In this document: in pieces, positions 1 to 10,413 of the stretch
Position numbering within the stretch: the stretch's first letter is position 1
Layout of the letters: every line of letters begins with the position of its first letter
NCBI GenBank assembly: GCA_027575765.1
Contig: JANBPT010000016.1
Span: forward strand, 1-64,000
Direction: 5' to 3'
DNA from: Tieghemiomyces parasiticus
Lineage: Eukaryota; Kickxellomycota; Dimargaritomycetes; Dimargaritales; Dimargaritaceae
Length of the DNA: 64,000 bases
Position numbers and translations under genes: made by a program
The notes under the pieces: generated by a model
Database searches by the model: none
What the model saw: the letters and a program-made list of their open reading frames with translations, nothing else
Told to the model about the DNA's origin: nothing

Positions 1-1287
1 GGCAGGTGATAGATAGTCACAAGCCCCAACCTGCTCGGCTCTGGCATTTTCACGGGCCAGTGGGGGATCTACGGCGGGCCACTGGCCGCCGCCATGAGCC
101 CAAGCGTGGTCGGATGCGAGCTACATAGTAAACCTGGGAAGTATGCACGCTCCTTTGGGCCGCTCTGGTCGAGGGGGGAGAGAGAGAGGGTGGCACCACG
201 AAGAGCGTGGCACGAAAAAAATTATATATATGAAAAAGCCGTCACATGCAAGTCCAGTGCAGGGGCGGGTGAAGCGTCATCCAATCGGCAGCAAAAGCGC
301 GACCGTGAAATTCCGGTGCTGCCTTTATCTTTTGGCCTTGTCGCATGCATAGTGGGTCATCAACTCTGCCCTGCCTATTTGCCGTCGTTTAGCCCTCTGC
401 CTAGAATCAATGGTCAGACAAACCAGTGTCACTAAAGTATTCTGTCCCCCCCCCCACACACAAACAAAATATGCCGATTACGGCTGGCATTCAAGTCAGC
501 AACTCCTCGGCGTAAAAGTTCGGCTGGCCTGTGACGTCGTACCTTTGGCTCCCTGTCAGAGGCTGGCCACCCACTGCGCCTGGCCTTCAATCATTTTAGC
601 CAATGATCCGCAACACCCTGTATACCTGCACCCAGACGCAGGATGCCAATATCACGTAATACGTTGGTGAAATCAGAGGGCCACTATGTGTCCCTGGGAC
701 CGGGTCGGGGTCGGACGGGGGGACGCGGTCAAAGTGCGCCTCTCTCCAAGTGCTTCTATCTCTCGCCACCAGTAGTGTCTATCGCTCGGGCAACAATCTA
801 GTGACTTGTATCATCATAAATGGGCCTACATGGATCGAGAGGGGGTGCATTTATGTGAGCTGAGTAATCAAGTGGAGCATCGGATAAGGGTAAAGCGGAA
901 GATGGGGAACAAGGTTGGTTACGAATTGGAAGGAATGAAAGTGTAGAGAAAGCGGGCTACTATACAGTGCATACGTGGAGGGAGGGAGGGGGGCGGGCAA
1001 TCATGACCAATTCACCGTCCGACAAGCAAGGACGAGGGGTCCAGGGTGGCTACCTATAATTAATCGTCTATTTTGTGTAGGTAGGTGAATGGACTGACAC
1101 GACCAATATCTAGAAAAACAGTCAAAAAAAACCGCGTAGAGAAGAAAGTGGAGAATATAGAATATATATATATATGTATACTTGTGTGCACAACGTTGGA
1201 GAGAGGAGGGAGGGGGGGATTCGGTAGGATGAACAAAAGGGAGAAGGGGAGGACAGGTAGTTGATTGACTGTCCACCATGGCCCCTC
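1..1287. other. Intergenic, no gene seen
   Basis: No open frame here has family resemblance or coding-like composition on either strand. The segment is the 3' flank of the flippase gene. It holds a short AT dinucleotide run around 1157-1182 and a homopolymeric C/CA stretch near 447-462. A TGACGTC element lies near 530, but with no nearby start codon I assign it no role. Confidence 0.6.
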
Positions 1288-4200
1288 TTAGCCCTGGGGT
1301 TTGCTGCGGGTGGTGTCGTAGGACCGGATGAGTTTGGCTTGGCCGGACTCGTTTTGGGAGAAGGCGTAGCCGCGGGTACGCCGGAGCCGCTGAATCATCC
1401 GGACCTTGTGCACGGCCTTGCGGAACCGTTCCATGCGCGGGCGGTAGTCTGGAATGTTGAACTTTTGAATCTCCTGGACGATGTGATAGGCGCGGGTGAA
1501 GTACATGCGCTTGCAGTACTTCCACGTGAAGTCCTTAAGCAGGGCCACCACGGGGAGGAACAGAACCGTGAACCAAAACCCTGGTGCGCCAAGTAGGCGC
1601 GGCAGGATGCCCTGGTATTCGACCGACACGTTGGCTCGTGGCGCCACAGTCGCGTAGATGGGCAGAAAAATGAGCCACAGGACCATGGACCCCGGGATGG
1701 CCAGGTAGGTATACTTGGTCCACGTGTTGGTCAGCATCGCCGCCTTGAGTAGGACGGTGGCCAGCACGCACGTGTAGAGCGTGGCGCCCAGCACCCACTG
1801 GCCCGTCACGTAGCCCTGCGGCAGAAGCCACTCGCTCCAATACGCCCCCATGCAGCCAAAGTAGAGGATAAGCGAATGGAAGAAGGCGTTGGCCGTCGAA
1901 CCCCAGAAGGCCCGCACGTTGAAGAACTCTTTCTTCTGGCCCATCTTGTACATTTCCGGGTACCGGTCGAGCATACGGGCGCTCAGGAACTGGTCAAACA
2001 CGCCGATGGCAAAAGGGGGCATGACCGCGAAAATGACACTGAAGAACGTGATGGACCACGACTCGTAGATGGTCTGCCCCGAGAAGGAGTTGAAGAAGGC
2101 GAACCAGAACTGCGTCATGTACAGCGTAATGTTCTTGTAGAACGAATAAAGGATGAGCTTACTCAAGCGGTGGTAGCTCCACGCTCCGTGGACCAGCAGC
2201 AGCTTGCGCAGGAACCGGAACTGCGAGATGGCAAAGTCGGCCGACCGCGCGGCCTGCAGGCCTTCCATGCCGCTGATGCCCACTCCGACGTGGGCCGCTT
2301 GGATCATGGACACGTCGTTGGCGCCGTCTCCGATCGCGAGGAGGATGGCCTTGAGGCGACGCTTCACCAGCTTGACCACCAGCGCCTTCTGTAGCGGCGA
2401 TACACGGCAGCACACTACCGCCTTACACATGGTGGCAATCTCGAGGAACACCAGCTCTAGGTCAGGCTGCAAGGCGAACTCCAGGGTCTTGCCGTCGATG
2501 ATGAGCGCCAGGCTCTCGAAGTCTACGTTGGTACCGCGGCCCTCCTTGATGGCTCGCAGCTTCTTCTCAAGGAACTCTTGCGTGGCCCAGTGGGACTCCT
2601 CGTTACACACGATGAGAGAAAAGTCCTCCTGGATGAGCTTGCAGCTGTAGCCGATGTTGATGGCCGTCTCCTGGCGGTCCCCGGTCAGCACCCAAATCTT
2701 GATGCCTGCCTGGGCCAGCGTGAAGATGGTGGACGGTACGCCCTCCTGCAGTTTGTCCTCGATGGCAGTTGCGCCCAGCAGAAACAGGTCACGCTCGATA
2801 AGCTCGGCGGCCTTGTCGAGCTCCTCCCCGCGGTTGGTGAGGGTAGTGGAGGCCTTGGTGTAGATTTGAGACCAGGTGGCGTACTCTTCGTCGGGGATCT
2901 CGCGCATGGCGATGCACAGCGTACGTAGGCCTTCGGTGGCGTAGTCTTCCAGATGGCTCAGGGTGACCTGGGCGTATGGGTTGCCCTCGGCCAGCCGCTC
3001 ATAGATGACCGTGTCAGCGCCCTTGCAGTAGAGGCGGACCTTACCGTCGGGGCACCGTAGGAGGGCGCTCATGCGCTTGCGTGTGGAGTTGAACTCGTTG
3101 ATGTTGAGTACCTCGTAGTCGTAGGCCTGGCCGTGGACGTCGATGGTGATGGACCGAGGCCGACGCGTGTGGAACCGGTACTCGAGCAGGGCCGCACCCT
3201 TCACCAGGGCACCCTCGTCCGGGGAGGCGGCCTGGTACTCAATTTCCCCGGGCTCCGTCTCGGAGCGTTCGGGGATCACCGTGTGGCAGGTCGCGAGCAG
3301 GGCTACGAACTCGTGGATCACGGTGGCCGACTGATGGGTGTCGTTGGCGAGGTGATCCTGGAGCTGCGTAAAGTCGAACTGACCGACGGGCTGGCCGTCG
3401 ACGATCCGCGCGCGCTTGCCCGCCTCGACAACGTCCGAGTACTGGATGCCGGCGATGGAACATTGGCGGAACTCCATCACGTTGCAGGTTAGCGTACCGG
3501 TCTTGTCTGAGAAGATGTACTCGATCTGGCCCAACTCCTCAACCAGGGAACTGGTACGGCATAGGGCCGGAGTGTCCGTATCCTCCGAGTACATGTCCAG
3601 GTCGTTGTTGATGAGCGAAGCCTGCTGAAACTTAACGACCTCCATGGTCACGATCAGACTGATGGGGATTAGGTTGTTGTACAGGACGATGAAGGTAAGG
3701 ATATTGAGGCCGAAATTCTTCCAGATATCAGCCCGGCTGAGGGAAAGGTACCAGTAATTGTCAAAGTTGCGCGTTTCTAGGATGGCATTGCCTAGGGCGC
3801 AGGCCACGGCCAGCGTTATAAGGATACCGAACAGAAACAGGATCTGGATGTTGGTCATCTTTTCGACGCTGGTCCGCTTAATAGGGGTCGCAGTGGCGTT
3901 ACGCATCAGTTTGGTCTCATGGCCCGTGAACACCACCACGGCGTAGATCCAGTTGGTGTTACGCAACACCGCACCGCGCAGCAGAACTTGGGTGGGGTCT
4001 AGGGACATCTCGCGGCGGCCAGCGGCCGGGTCATCGATAACCAGGGTACCCTCGAACGTGTACAGGCTGTCGTTGGGCTTCTCGGACTTGATGTGGCCAG
4101 TGAGCTTGGCCGCGTCCCCCGGGGTCAGCAGCGTGACCGTCTCGGGGAGGGCCTGCTTGACCTTGAGGTTGGTCTCGCCGTCGAGGTTGCTGGTTTCAAT

Positions 4201-5148
4201 GTAACACATGCCCTCGGGTTCGCTGGAGCTGATGATCATGACGTCGGCGGGCAGATGGTCGCCGCCTTCCAACCGGAGGATGTCACCCACTTTGACGGCA
4301 TTCCAGGGCCGGTCGACAAAACTGGTGCCATCGAGTACCTTGGTGGAGCGATTGTTGACATCCGAGTCGGACCGGTGACGCTTAAAATCCTCCATTAGTT
4401 CCTTGAAGGCGGTGGCCAGCAGTACGACGATTAGAGGACCCAACGTGGTGTAGCGCGAAGTGGGAGACACGCCACTGATCTGCTGAATACACGAGGTGAA
4501 GAGAAAGAAAATGTTCGCGTACTTGGAGAACTGCTCGAATAGGAACTTGGGTAGAAAGGTGATCGGGTTGTACTTGGCGGTGGATATCCGGTTATGGATA
4601 AACTTGTTGGAAAGATTGAGAGCGGGGTTGTTGAGGTGGATGATACGGAACTCGTCGCCCTTATCACCCCCGCCGTTATTGCCCTTAGCGCCGAATTTGG
4701 GCAGACCACGCGAACCGGGGGGTTGGGAGCCCGGGAGGGCCGGGTGGGACTCGAGCGGCGAGGTGGCATTAGGCGAAGTGCCTGTGAGTGTGGTCTCCGG
4801 GTCATTGGGATAGCTGGTGGGTTTGTAAGAATCCGCCAGCGAATCGAAGGTGCCGGTGCTCTCGGTGAACTGCCGCTGCTGGTAGGGCGCGCGCGGGGGC
4901 TCAAAATTGTCAAAGTTGAAACTGTCGTGACCGTGTGCGTTGAGGCGAGCGCTCGTGCGCATACCACCCATGTTGCGGAAGGCCTCCTCGGAGGTCTGGA
5001 ACTGGAGCTCGGAGTCCTGAGACGCGGGGCGGAGGTGGCGACGCGGGACGCCTGCGGGCGGCGAGAATTCCTCGTACCGATCGGCGGGGGGAGCTGGGTA
5101 TTCCGGGAACGGGGCGTGGGGGTCAAAACTGTCCTGGGTGGGAGACAT
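1288..5148 (-). CDS. DRS2: P4-type phospholipid flippase, Drs2/ATP8A class
   Basis: Predicted aminophospholipid-translocating P-type ATPase (1286 aa, single exon) that would move phosphatidylserine/ethanolamine to the cytosolic leaflet of Golgi/endosomal membranes with a Cdc50-type partner. Visible motifs: actuator DGET at 323-326, phosphorylation loop DKTGTLT starting at Asp548, TGDR near 820, and hinge GDGANDVSM near 938. About ten hydrophobic segments flank these. The first membrane region carries IQQI followed by SPTSRYTTLGPL, and TM4 carries PISL; both match the Drs2/ATP8A class rather than Neo1. Near the C terminus the sequence YAFSQ corresponds to the GFAFS element of the Drs2 autoinhibitory tail, so PI4P-type regulation may be conserved (inference). 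The N-terminal ~150 residues are low-complexity, Pro/Ser-rich. The start is the first ATG, preceded by a leader that is pyrimidine-rich on the coding strand. Confidence 0.95.
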   Translation of the reverse strand: MSPTQDSFDPHAPFPEYPAPPADRYEEFSPPAGVPRRHLRPASQDSELQFQTSEEAFRNMGGMRTSARLNAHGHDSFNFDNFEPPRAPYQQRQFTESTGTFDSLADSYKPTSYPNDPETTLTGTSPNATSPLESHPALPGSQPPGSRGLPKFGAKGNNGGGDKGDEFRIIHLNNPALNLSNKFIHNRISTAKYNPITFLPKFLFEQFSKYANIFFLFTSCIQQISGVSPTSRYTTLGPLIVVLLATAFKELMEDFKRHRSDSDVNNRSTKVLDGTSFVDRPWNAVKVGDILRLEGGDHLPADVMIISSSEPEGMCYIETSNLDGETNLKVKQALPETVTLLTPGDAAKLTGHIKSEKPNDSLYTFEGTLVIDDPAAGRREMSLDPTQVLLRGAVLRNTNWIYAVVVFTGHETKLMRNATATPIKRTSVEKMTNIQILFLFGILITLAVACALGNAILETRNFDNYWYLSLSRADIWKNFGLNILTFIVLYNNLIPISLIVTMEVVKFQQASLINNDLDMYSEDTDTPALCRTSSLVEELGQIEYIFSDKTGTLTCNVMEFRQCSIAGIQYSDVVEAGKRARIVDGQPVGQFDFTQLQDHLANDTHQSATVIHEFVALLATCHTVIPERSETEPGEIEYQAASPDEGALVKGAALLEYRFHTRRPRSITIDVHGQAYDYEVLNINEFNSTRKRMSALLRCPDGKVRLYCKGADTVIYERLAEGNPYAQVTLSHLEDYATEGLRTLCIAMREIPDEEYATWSQIYTKASTTLTNRGEELDKAAELIERDLFLLGATAIEDKLQEGVPSTIFTLAQAGIKIWVLTGDRQETAINIGYSCKLIQEDFSLIVCNEESHWATQEFLEKKLRAIKEGRGTNVDFESLALIIDGKTLEFALQPDLELVFLEIATMCKAVVCCRVSPLQKALVVKLVKRRLKAILLAIGDGANDVSMIQAAHVGVGISGMEGLQAARSADFAISQFRFLRKLLLVHGAWSYHRLSKLILYSFYKNITLYMTQFWFAFFNSFSGQTIYESWSITFFSVIFAVMPPFAIGVFDQFLSARMLDRYPEMYKMGQKKEFFNVRAFWGSTANAFFHSLILYFGCMGAYWSEWLLPQGYVTGQWVLGATLYTCVLATVLLKAAMLTNTWTKYTYLAIPGSMVLWLIFLPIYATVAPRANVSVEYQGILPRLLGAPGFWFTVLFLPVVALLKDFTWKYCKRMYFTRAYHIVQEIQKFNIPDYRPRMERFRKAVHKVRMIQRLRRTRGYAFSQNESGQAKLIRSYDTTRSKPQG

Positions 5149-7900
5149 GTCAATCAGGTTGGCGTCGGCGCGAAGGTAGCGCCTGGAACCGTCGTCCGCG
5201 GAGCGGCCGTGGTGGAAAGGCGAATGGGGATCCAGGGTGGCGGTTGCACCCTAGCGTAGTAGGGGATGGGGGGAGGCGCGAGTGATGGTGGAGCACAGAG
5301 ACAGGCAACGAAATACAATCGGGATGAGGAGGGTGGAGCTAAGGAAAACCGCGGTCCAGAAAGCTGACAGGCCGGGGAGGTTCTCGAGCGGAGTTTGGAA
5401 GTAAACGGGGCGGGGTTGTACCAAAGAATAACGCGTGGTTTCAAGGCCAGGAGATGGGCCGTTGTAGGGAGACGTTGGGCGAGGTAACGCGGTGAGAGAA
5501 AAGCCTCTCGAGTGCGGGATGGACGGAGAGCGGAGTGTTGTGGAATACACGCCAAACGGGTTGCGGAATTGGGTAGGGGAGTGAGCGGATGGACACTGTC
5601 GGTTCAGAATAACACAAACAGCAGTCGCTAAAAAAAGTATGGGGAACAATTATGTACAAAACCTGGGGGAGGTGTAAGGTGAGGTATCGAACTGGCGCTG
5701 AAAAAAAATAATAATTTGGAGATATAGGAGACAACCTGCCGACCGGCGGCCACTGGCAGATGAGAAAGCGAAGAAACCGAGTCGAATGAGCGGGTAGCTC
5801 AATCTGGTTCGTACCAAGAGCGGGGTTAGCAGTAACAATGCGTATCGTTTGGGTCCGAATTGACTGATGGGGAGGGTGGGTAAGAGGACCGGGGTAGAAC
5901 AGTGGAGGCCAGTGAAGGGTTAGTATGGATAGTCCAAGCAGCGGCCCAGCGGGTTGGGCAGGCAAGGTGGAAGAGTCCAGTCCGAACTTCGGACGGCGGC
6001 CAAGGGAGGGGAGAGGGACGTGGAGAGGGTCGAACAGGCCCGACGTCCCAGTCCTACATCGCACAGCAGAGTAGACCCCTGTCCGACCCGGTGCGACCCA
6101 CCACCAGAGTGCGCCACCGACGTAGTCGAGCCGGCTCCGCCTGTGGTCCTGTCGGAGTGGATGACGATGCCGAGTAATGAACCAGTCGCAGTGCCACAGG
6201 GAGGGCTGAACACCCCCCCCAGCGGGCCAGGGTTTAAGTAGCCGTACCTAACGAGATATGGACGAGCAACTGTCGGCCAACTAGGGATGGCAGGGTTGTG
6301 GTCGTTCTGAGTAGACTAACTGTAAGGGCGGGTGGAAGGGATGCCGTCCGGATGAGTTGGGTGGCGAGTAGGCAGATGGTAGGAACTACCAGATGGAAGC
6401 ATTGGGCTATACAAGCTACTAGCCCGCGAAGAGAGGAGGTTGGCACGTAAAAGGAGTAATAGCGAGGCAAAGTGGCGGGCAGCCAAATTTTTCAATAAAT
6501 GGTCGGGAAATGGTAGGCACATATGCACGCATACAATGGACGGGGGGAGGCAAGGGCAGCACGGGGAACGAGACTTAAAAGGGAAGGTGGTGGCCTGGCA
6601 TCAAAAATTAAAATAGATTTGAAAACCGGCGAATCGGTAGGTGGGTGGGGCTTGGCGACAACCAGAACGGTGGCAGGTGTGGTGTAAGAATGATAGGCCG
6701 GGTCGGAGAACAAAAAAAAATCGATTCATAGTTGGATGCTAGGCCCCACCAAAGATGGGCAAGGGGGAGGGTGGACCCGCCTATCAGGATAGGCGACGAG
6801 TGAGAGAAGGGGACCACCGCTCCCAGATGGCCAAGCCCTCCCTCTCCCCTACTACCAAGGCACTCTCCCACCCGTCTGCGTGTCCGTATTGTCTCCTGGA
6901 GCCCGGTCCTGTTGATAAGGGGAATGCCCAAGTCTGGGAAGCGTCCGCTGTTGGTCTCTACGCGCCAGGATCGCCCGCGTCCAAAGCCACTGGAGTGGCC
7001 CAAACTAAACTGGCGACCAGTGGAATGAACTACGACGAACCAACAAAAAAATAATATGATTGCAGGGGGTGGCCAATAGACCGGCGGGCCAATGCGTAAA
7101 CGGCTGTACCTGCGGAGTTGCCATGACTTATTTCTCCCATCATCCTTAATCGCCTATTTACTCGGCCTTGAGAAGTGGTTGGCATTTTAGCTCGGCCTAA
7201 TCATATTGTGGAGGGGCGGGGGATAATTAAAAGGGTCTAAGGGCGCATGAGCTGCCACGCGGAGAAACTCTCGCTAGTAGGTGAGTGTCTAGAAGGACGT
7301 TCGCCCCATCGGAGACAGCCATCTGCTGCAATATCAGGGAGAGGGGAGGATTCAGGAGATGACTTGTGTGCCAAAAAAAAAAAACCCTCCCCCACAAGGG
7401 TGATGGTGAAGCGCACAGTAATGGGTAAGCAGAAGGGGGTACCTGGGGATGAGTTAGCAAGTCATTTGGACTCTGCCACTATGGAATTTTCGAAAGTTAC
7501 CGTTCTCCAGTAACCCGTTTCGCTGACTACCCTTTGTGTGTCACAGGCACTGTTTAGGTAGAAACTACAGACAATCGCATCCGAGCGGACAAGGGGTATT
7601 GTTCTCAAACGCCCATTGTTTAGCCATTTTTATGGGTTGAAGTAGTAGCACGGGGTTTGACAGCTGTGTCAGGGGCGGGTGATAGTTTAGAGTCATTGGA
7701 TCATACACATTTTTTTATAGAAGCATCGCACACCAGCCTAGCCGACGGAGTACATGGTCAGCCATCGATAATTCCCGACACTGATCTGCTTATCCAACAG
7801 GGGGGGACAGTCCGGCCATTATTCCATTAATACACATATACAATCTAAATAACGGTGGTACACATACATATACGCACACAGATACCAGCGAACCTCACTC
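5149..7900. other. Intergenic, upstream of flippase gene
   Basis: No gene recognised. The first ~500 bases next to the flippase start are C/T-rich on the minus strand, as in the leaders of other genes here, and probably include its promoter and 5'UTR. The remainder holds A-runs (for example 5701-5709, 6711-6720, 7373-7384) and no frame with protein-family resemblance. Confidence 0.5.
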
Positions 7901-9475
7901 TCATCCTAAGGTCCGATTGTAAATATAGCGTTGGTAAGCCCCAAAGCACTGGTAGATGAGGGTGTGGTTGCCGAGTGGGGTGGCTAAAAACTCGCTTGGG
8001 GACCGTTGGCTTCCTGCACGGATGGTGTCCACGACACGGGCCACTGCAGTATTGGGAAGCCCGGTTGGGTCAGGAGTAGGAACCAGCCACTGCACTGGTG
8101 GGGTAGGCGGCCGTTGCTGAGGACTCAATGGATTTTGGCGCTCGTCTTTGGGCAGCAGCAGCGTGCGGTACCGATGCAAGGCGTCATTGGGTAACAAGTA
8201 GGTCCGAGGCCAATATTCCGCGGGCAGCGGGGGATAGCCGTCCGGTCCTGTTTCCTTCGTCGCTGCCACGTGGGTAGGTAATTCAAACCCTAGCATCCAC
8301 CACCAGAATAATTCCGGCGGCGTGTCGGCCGGGGCCCCGAGTTCTCGAACCGCCAAATCGACCAACCGGCGTTCCAACTCCCCCAATACGGTGTAGGCCC
8401 GGCCTTTGGTGATGGCGGCGGGGGCCACGGCCGCGGGGTTCACGTAGCGCAGGGGTTGGAACAGGTATTGCCACTGGGCATCGAGGTGACACTTGGCTGG
8501 GTTGAGGGCTAACCCCACTCGCGGGGTGATGAGTGGCGGCATAGTAACTGACTCTTCTGTAGGAACGGCCGGTATAAATCCATGCCGCTCGTGGATATCG
8601 GCATACGTAGCAAAATACCAACGGCGCTCCGGCGGTGAAGCTGCCCGGGATAGGTTTGCGGAAGTCGTCGCCCGGGCTGCTGATCGCTGTCGACCACGGC
8701 CCCGACCAAAGTACGGCGACACCCTCGGCGCTTTAACCGCCGAAGGATATACTGCCAAGTCCCCCTGGAGCACCGAATCCACTAGGGACCGTACATTGGG
8801 CACCCCGAAATGATCCAGCACGGTGTTGACGACGAGACACGGGCCCGAAACCAGCTCGCCCGTGCGGAGGTTTTGGATCGTACGGATCAGCACCCCGGCG
8901 CGGACACCGACATCCCGCCGACCCTCGGCGGTGTAACCCAGGGTGATGTCCACCCCACGCCGGGTGCCTTCCCGGTAACCGGTACTCTGGCCCACATGGT
9001 GAAAATAGTACCGACCTGGTTGGTCCTGTAAGGCGTGACCGTGGGCAAACGGGTCCCAGAATCCGGCGTACCCAATGGTTGGGGGGTCTCCCGGCTCCAC
9101 CACCGGGTCGAGGTTGCCACCAAACTGCCGTTGTCGTCGCTGCCGTCGCCGGGAAACCGTCGATTCTGGGGTGCGGCTGCGTTCACCCTGGCCGTCGGGC
9201 TGCCCCTGCCACTGGCCGGACACGTCGTCCTGGATGTAAAACTCGCACTCTACCACCCGGTAGTACTGGGGCACCTCGGCCGAAGCCTCAGTGAGGCCCC
9301 TACTATATGGGGTAGGCTCAAGGACCATGGCGTAGTCGATAAACAGCATGCGGGCCAGGCGGTCACACTCGTATCCATAATGGCGAACCCAAGCGGCCGA
9401 GGAAAAAGCCGTGCGGTTGCTCGGCGCCTCCGGCTTCATCGGTCCAGGTGGTTGAAGTTGCCACGCCTCGGCCAT
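7901..9475 (-). CDS. Uncharacterised protein, possible MPG-like fold
   Basis: A 524-residue single-exon protein if translation starts at the ATG at 9475. The frame stays open ~67 codons upstream, but that extension is hydrophobic and atypical, so I prefer the internal start. Residues ~137-215 contain DPFAH, PGRYYFHHVG, a TRRGVDITLG stretch, AGVLIRTIQ and a following SGPCLVV. The spacing resembles the core of 3-methyladenine DNA glycosylase (MPG/AAG), where a PG-x-YVY-x-YG segment is followed by an AVLIRA-type strand. Similar uncharacterised proteins occur in other fungi (from memory, not checked). A basic linker (~240-280) splits this from a second conserved-looking part (WYFATYADIHERHG; PRVGLALNP; QPLRYV; TKGRAYTVLGELE, ~285-370). 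No confident catalytic glutamate is assigned, so function is open. A nuclear role would fit the RGRGRQR patch but is speculative. Confidence 0.6.
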   Translation of the reverse strand: MAEAWQLQPPGPMKPEAPSNRTAFSSAAWVRHYGYECDRLARMLFIDYAMVLEPTPYSRGLTEASAEVPQYYRVVECEFYIQDDVSGQWQGQPDGQGERSRTPESTVSRRRQRRQRQFGGNLDPVVEPGDPPTIGYAGFWDPFAHGHALQDQPGRYYFHHVGQSTGYREGTRRGVDITLGYTAEGRRDVGVRAGVLIRTIQNLRTGELVSGPCLVVNTVLDHFGVPNVRSLVDSVLQGDLAVYPSAVKAPRVSPYFGRGRGRQRSAARATTSANLSRAASPPERRWYFATYADIHERHGFIPAVPTEESVTMPPLITPRVGLALNPAKCHLDAQWQYLFQPLRYVNPAAVAPAAITKGRAYTVLGELERRLVDLAVRELGAPADTPPELFWWWMLGFELPTHVAATKETGPDGYPPLPAEYWPRTYLLPNDALHRYRTLLLPKDERQNPLSPQQRPPTPPVQWLVPTPDPTGLPNTAVARVVDTIRAGSQRSPSEFLATPLGNHTLIYQCFGAYQRYIYNRTLG

Positions 9476-10413
9476 GGGTAAATGAACGAAGAAAACGAAT
9501 GCGTGGTGATGCCAAAGGATCTGAAAAAGGCCATTGGGAAAATAGAGAATGACAAGTGTTGGACAAAATACCGCGTAGTGTAATGCGGTGTTGGAGCCTG
9601 TGACCCAGCTCAAGTTGGAAGGGCTTGTCAGCTGATGCTCATAAAATAGCAGTGTGGCATAAGGGTATATGATCATCAGCCAGTACAGTTCCGGCCTAGC
9701 TCAAGTTTTGTACTGGACCCCTATCAAAAGTGGGCTACGGATATTTCGTCAATCTTAAATATTATTATTGATTAAGCTCCTTCATTGTTGTGCTTCCTCT
9801 CCAGAGGACTGAAGGCAATTTCAACCAACCCTGTCTAGCCGAAATGAGCCAGCCGACCTGACCCGCAATGTATATTAAAAAATTAGCTAGCTTACATAAC
9901 AAGAACTCCAATATTAAGACGGGCCACGGGTAGAGAAGATGCCAAACTATTTGGCCTGGGGGAATGGGTCTACATAGTAGCTGCTAACCAAATCGCATGA
10001 AGGAAATGCTATTTGCGATAGGTTGCTGACTATCGACGATTGCAATAGGCAGTAAGCTAGTAGTGGCAGATCGCTGCTAAACTAGAAGTGGACAGGTAAG
10101 GTCTAGACTACAAAAAATGAGGTTGGGCGAAATAGCGGAGGGGGGGGTATAGAAACAGTCGACCATAGCGGATCAATATGCGAGATGGTGTAAACAAAAC
10201 AAATGTTTGATATATCAGAGATTATAATATACAGTAAGCAGGCCCCGAAAGGTCGGGGGAGAGGGTAGATGGGAGGCACAAGCGTATAAACGGTGAGACA
10301 CCATTGGTCGCAGCTAAGGAAAGAGGAAGAGAACATTACCAATACCTTCATCAGGCAGACTATACACCCTCACCTTCCATCCTCACCCCCTACCCATTAC
10401 TGCCCCTCTCACC
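9476..10413. other. Intergenic, no gene seen
   Basis: Promoter side of the 7901-9475 gene and 3' flank of the HMG-box gene. AT-rich relative to the coding regions. No supported coding frame on either strand. Confidence 0.5.

Noticed and set aside
5785..5870. TAGCTCAATCTGG, a tRNA A-box lookalike
   Set aside because: The downstream GGTCCGAAT is not flanked by complementary stem bases, and no cloverleaf can be drawn.
9476..9676. 67-residue upstream extension of the 524-aa protein
   Set aside because: The extension is hydrophobic with unlike composition and a later ATG gives a more natural start. An N-terminal membrane anchor is not excluded, but it is not favoured.
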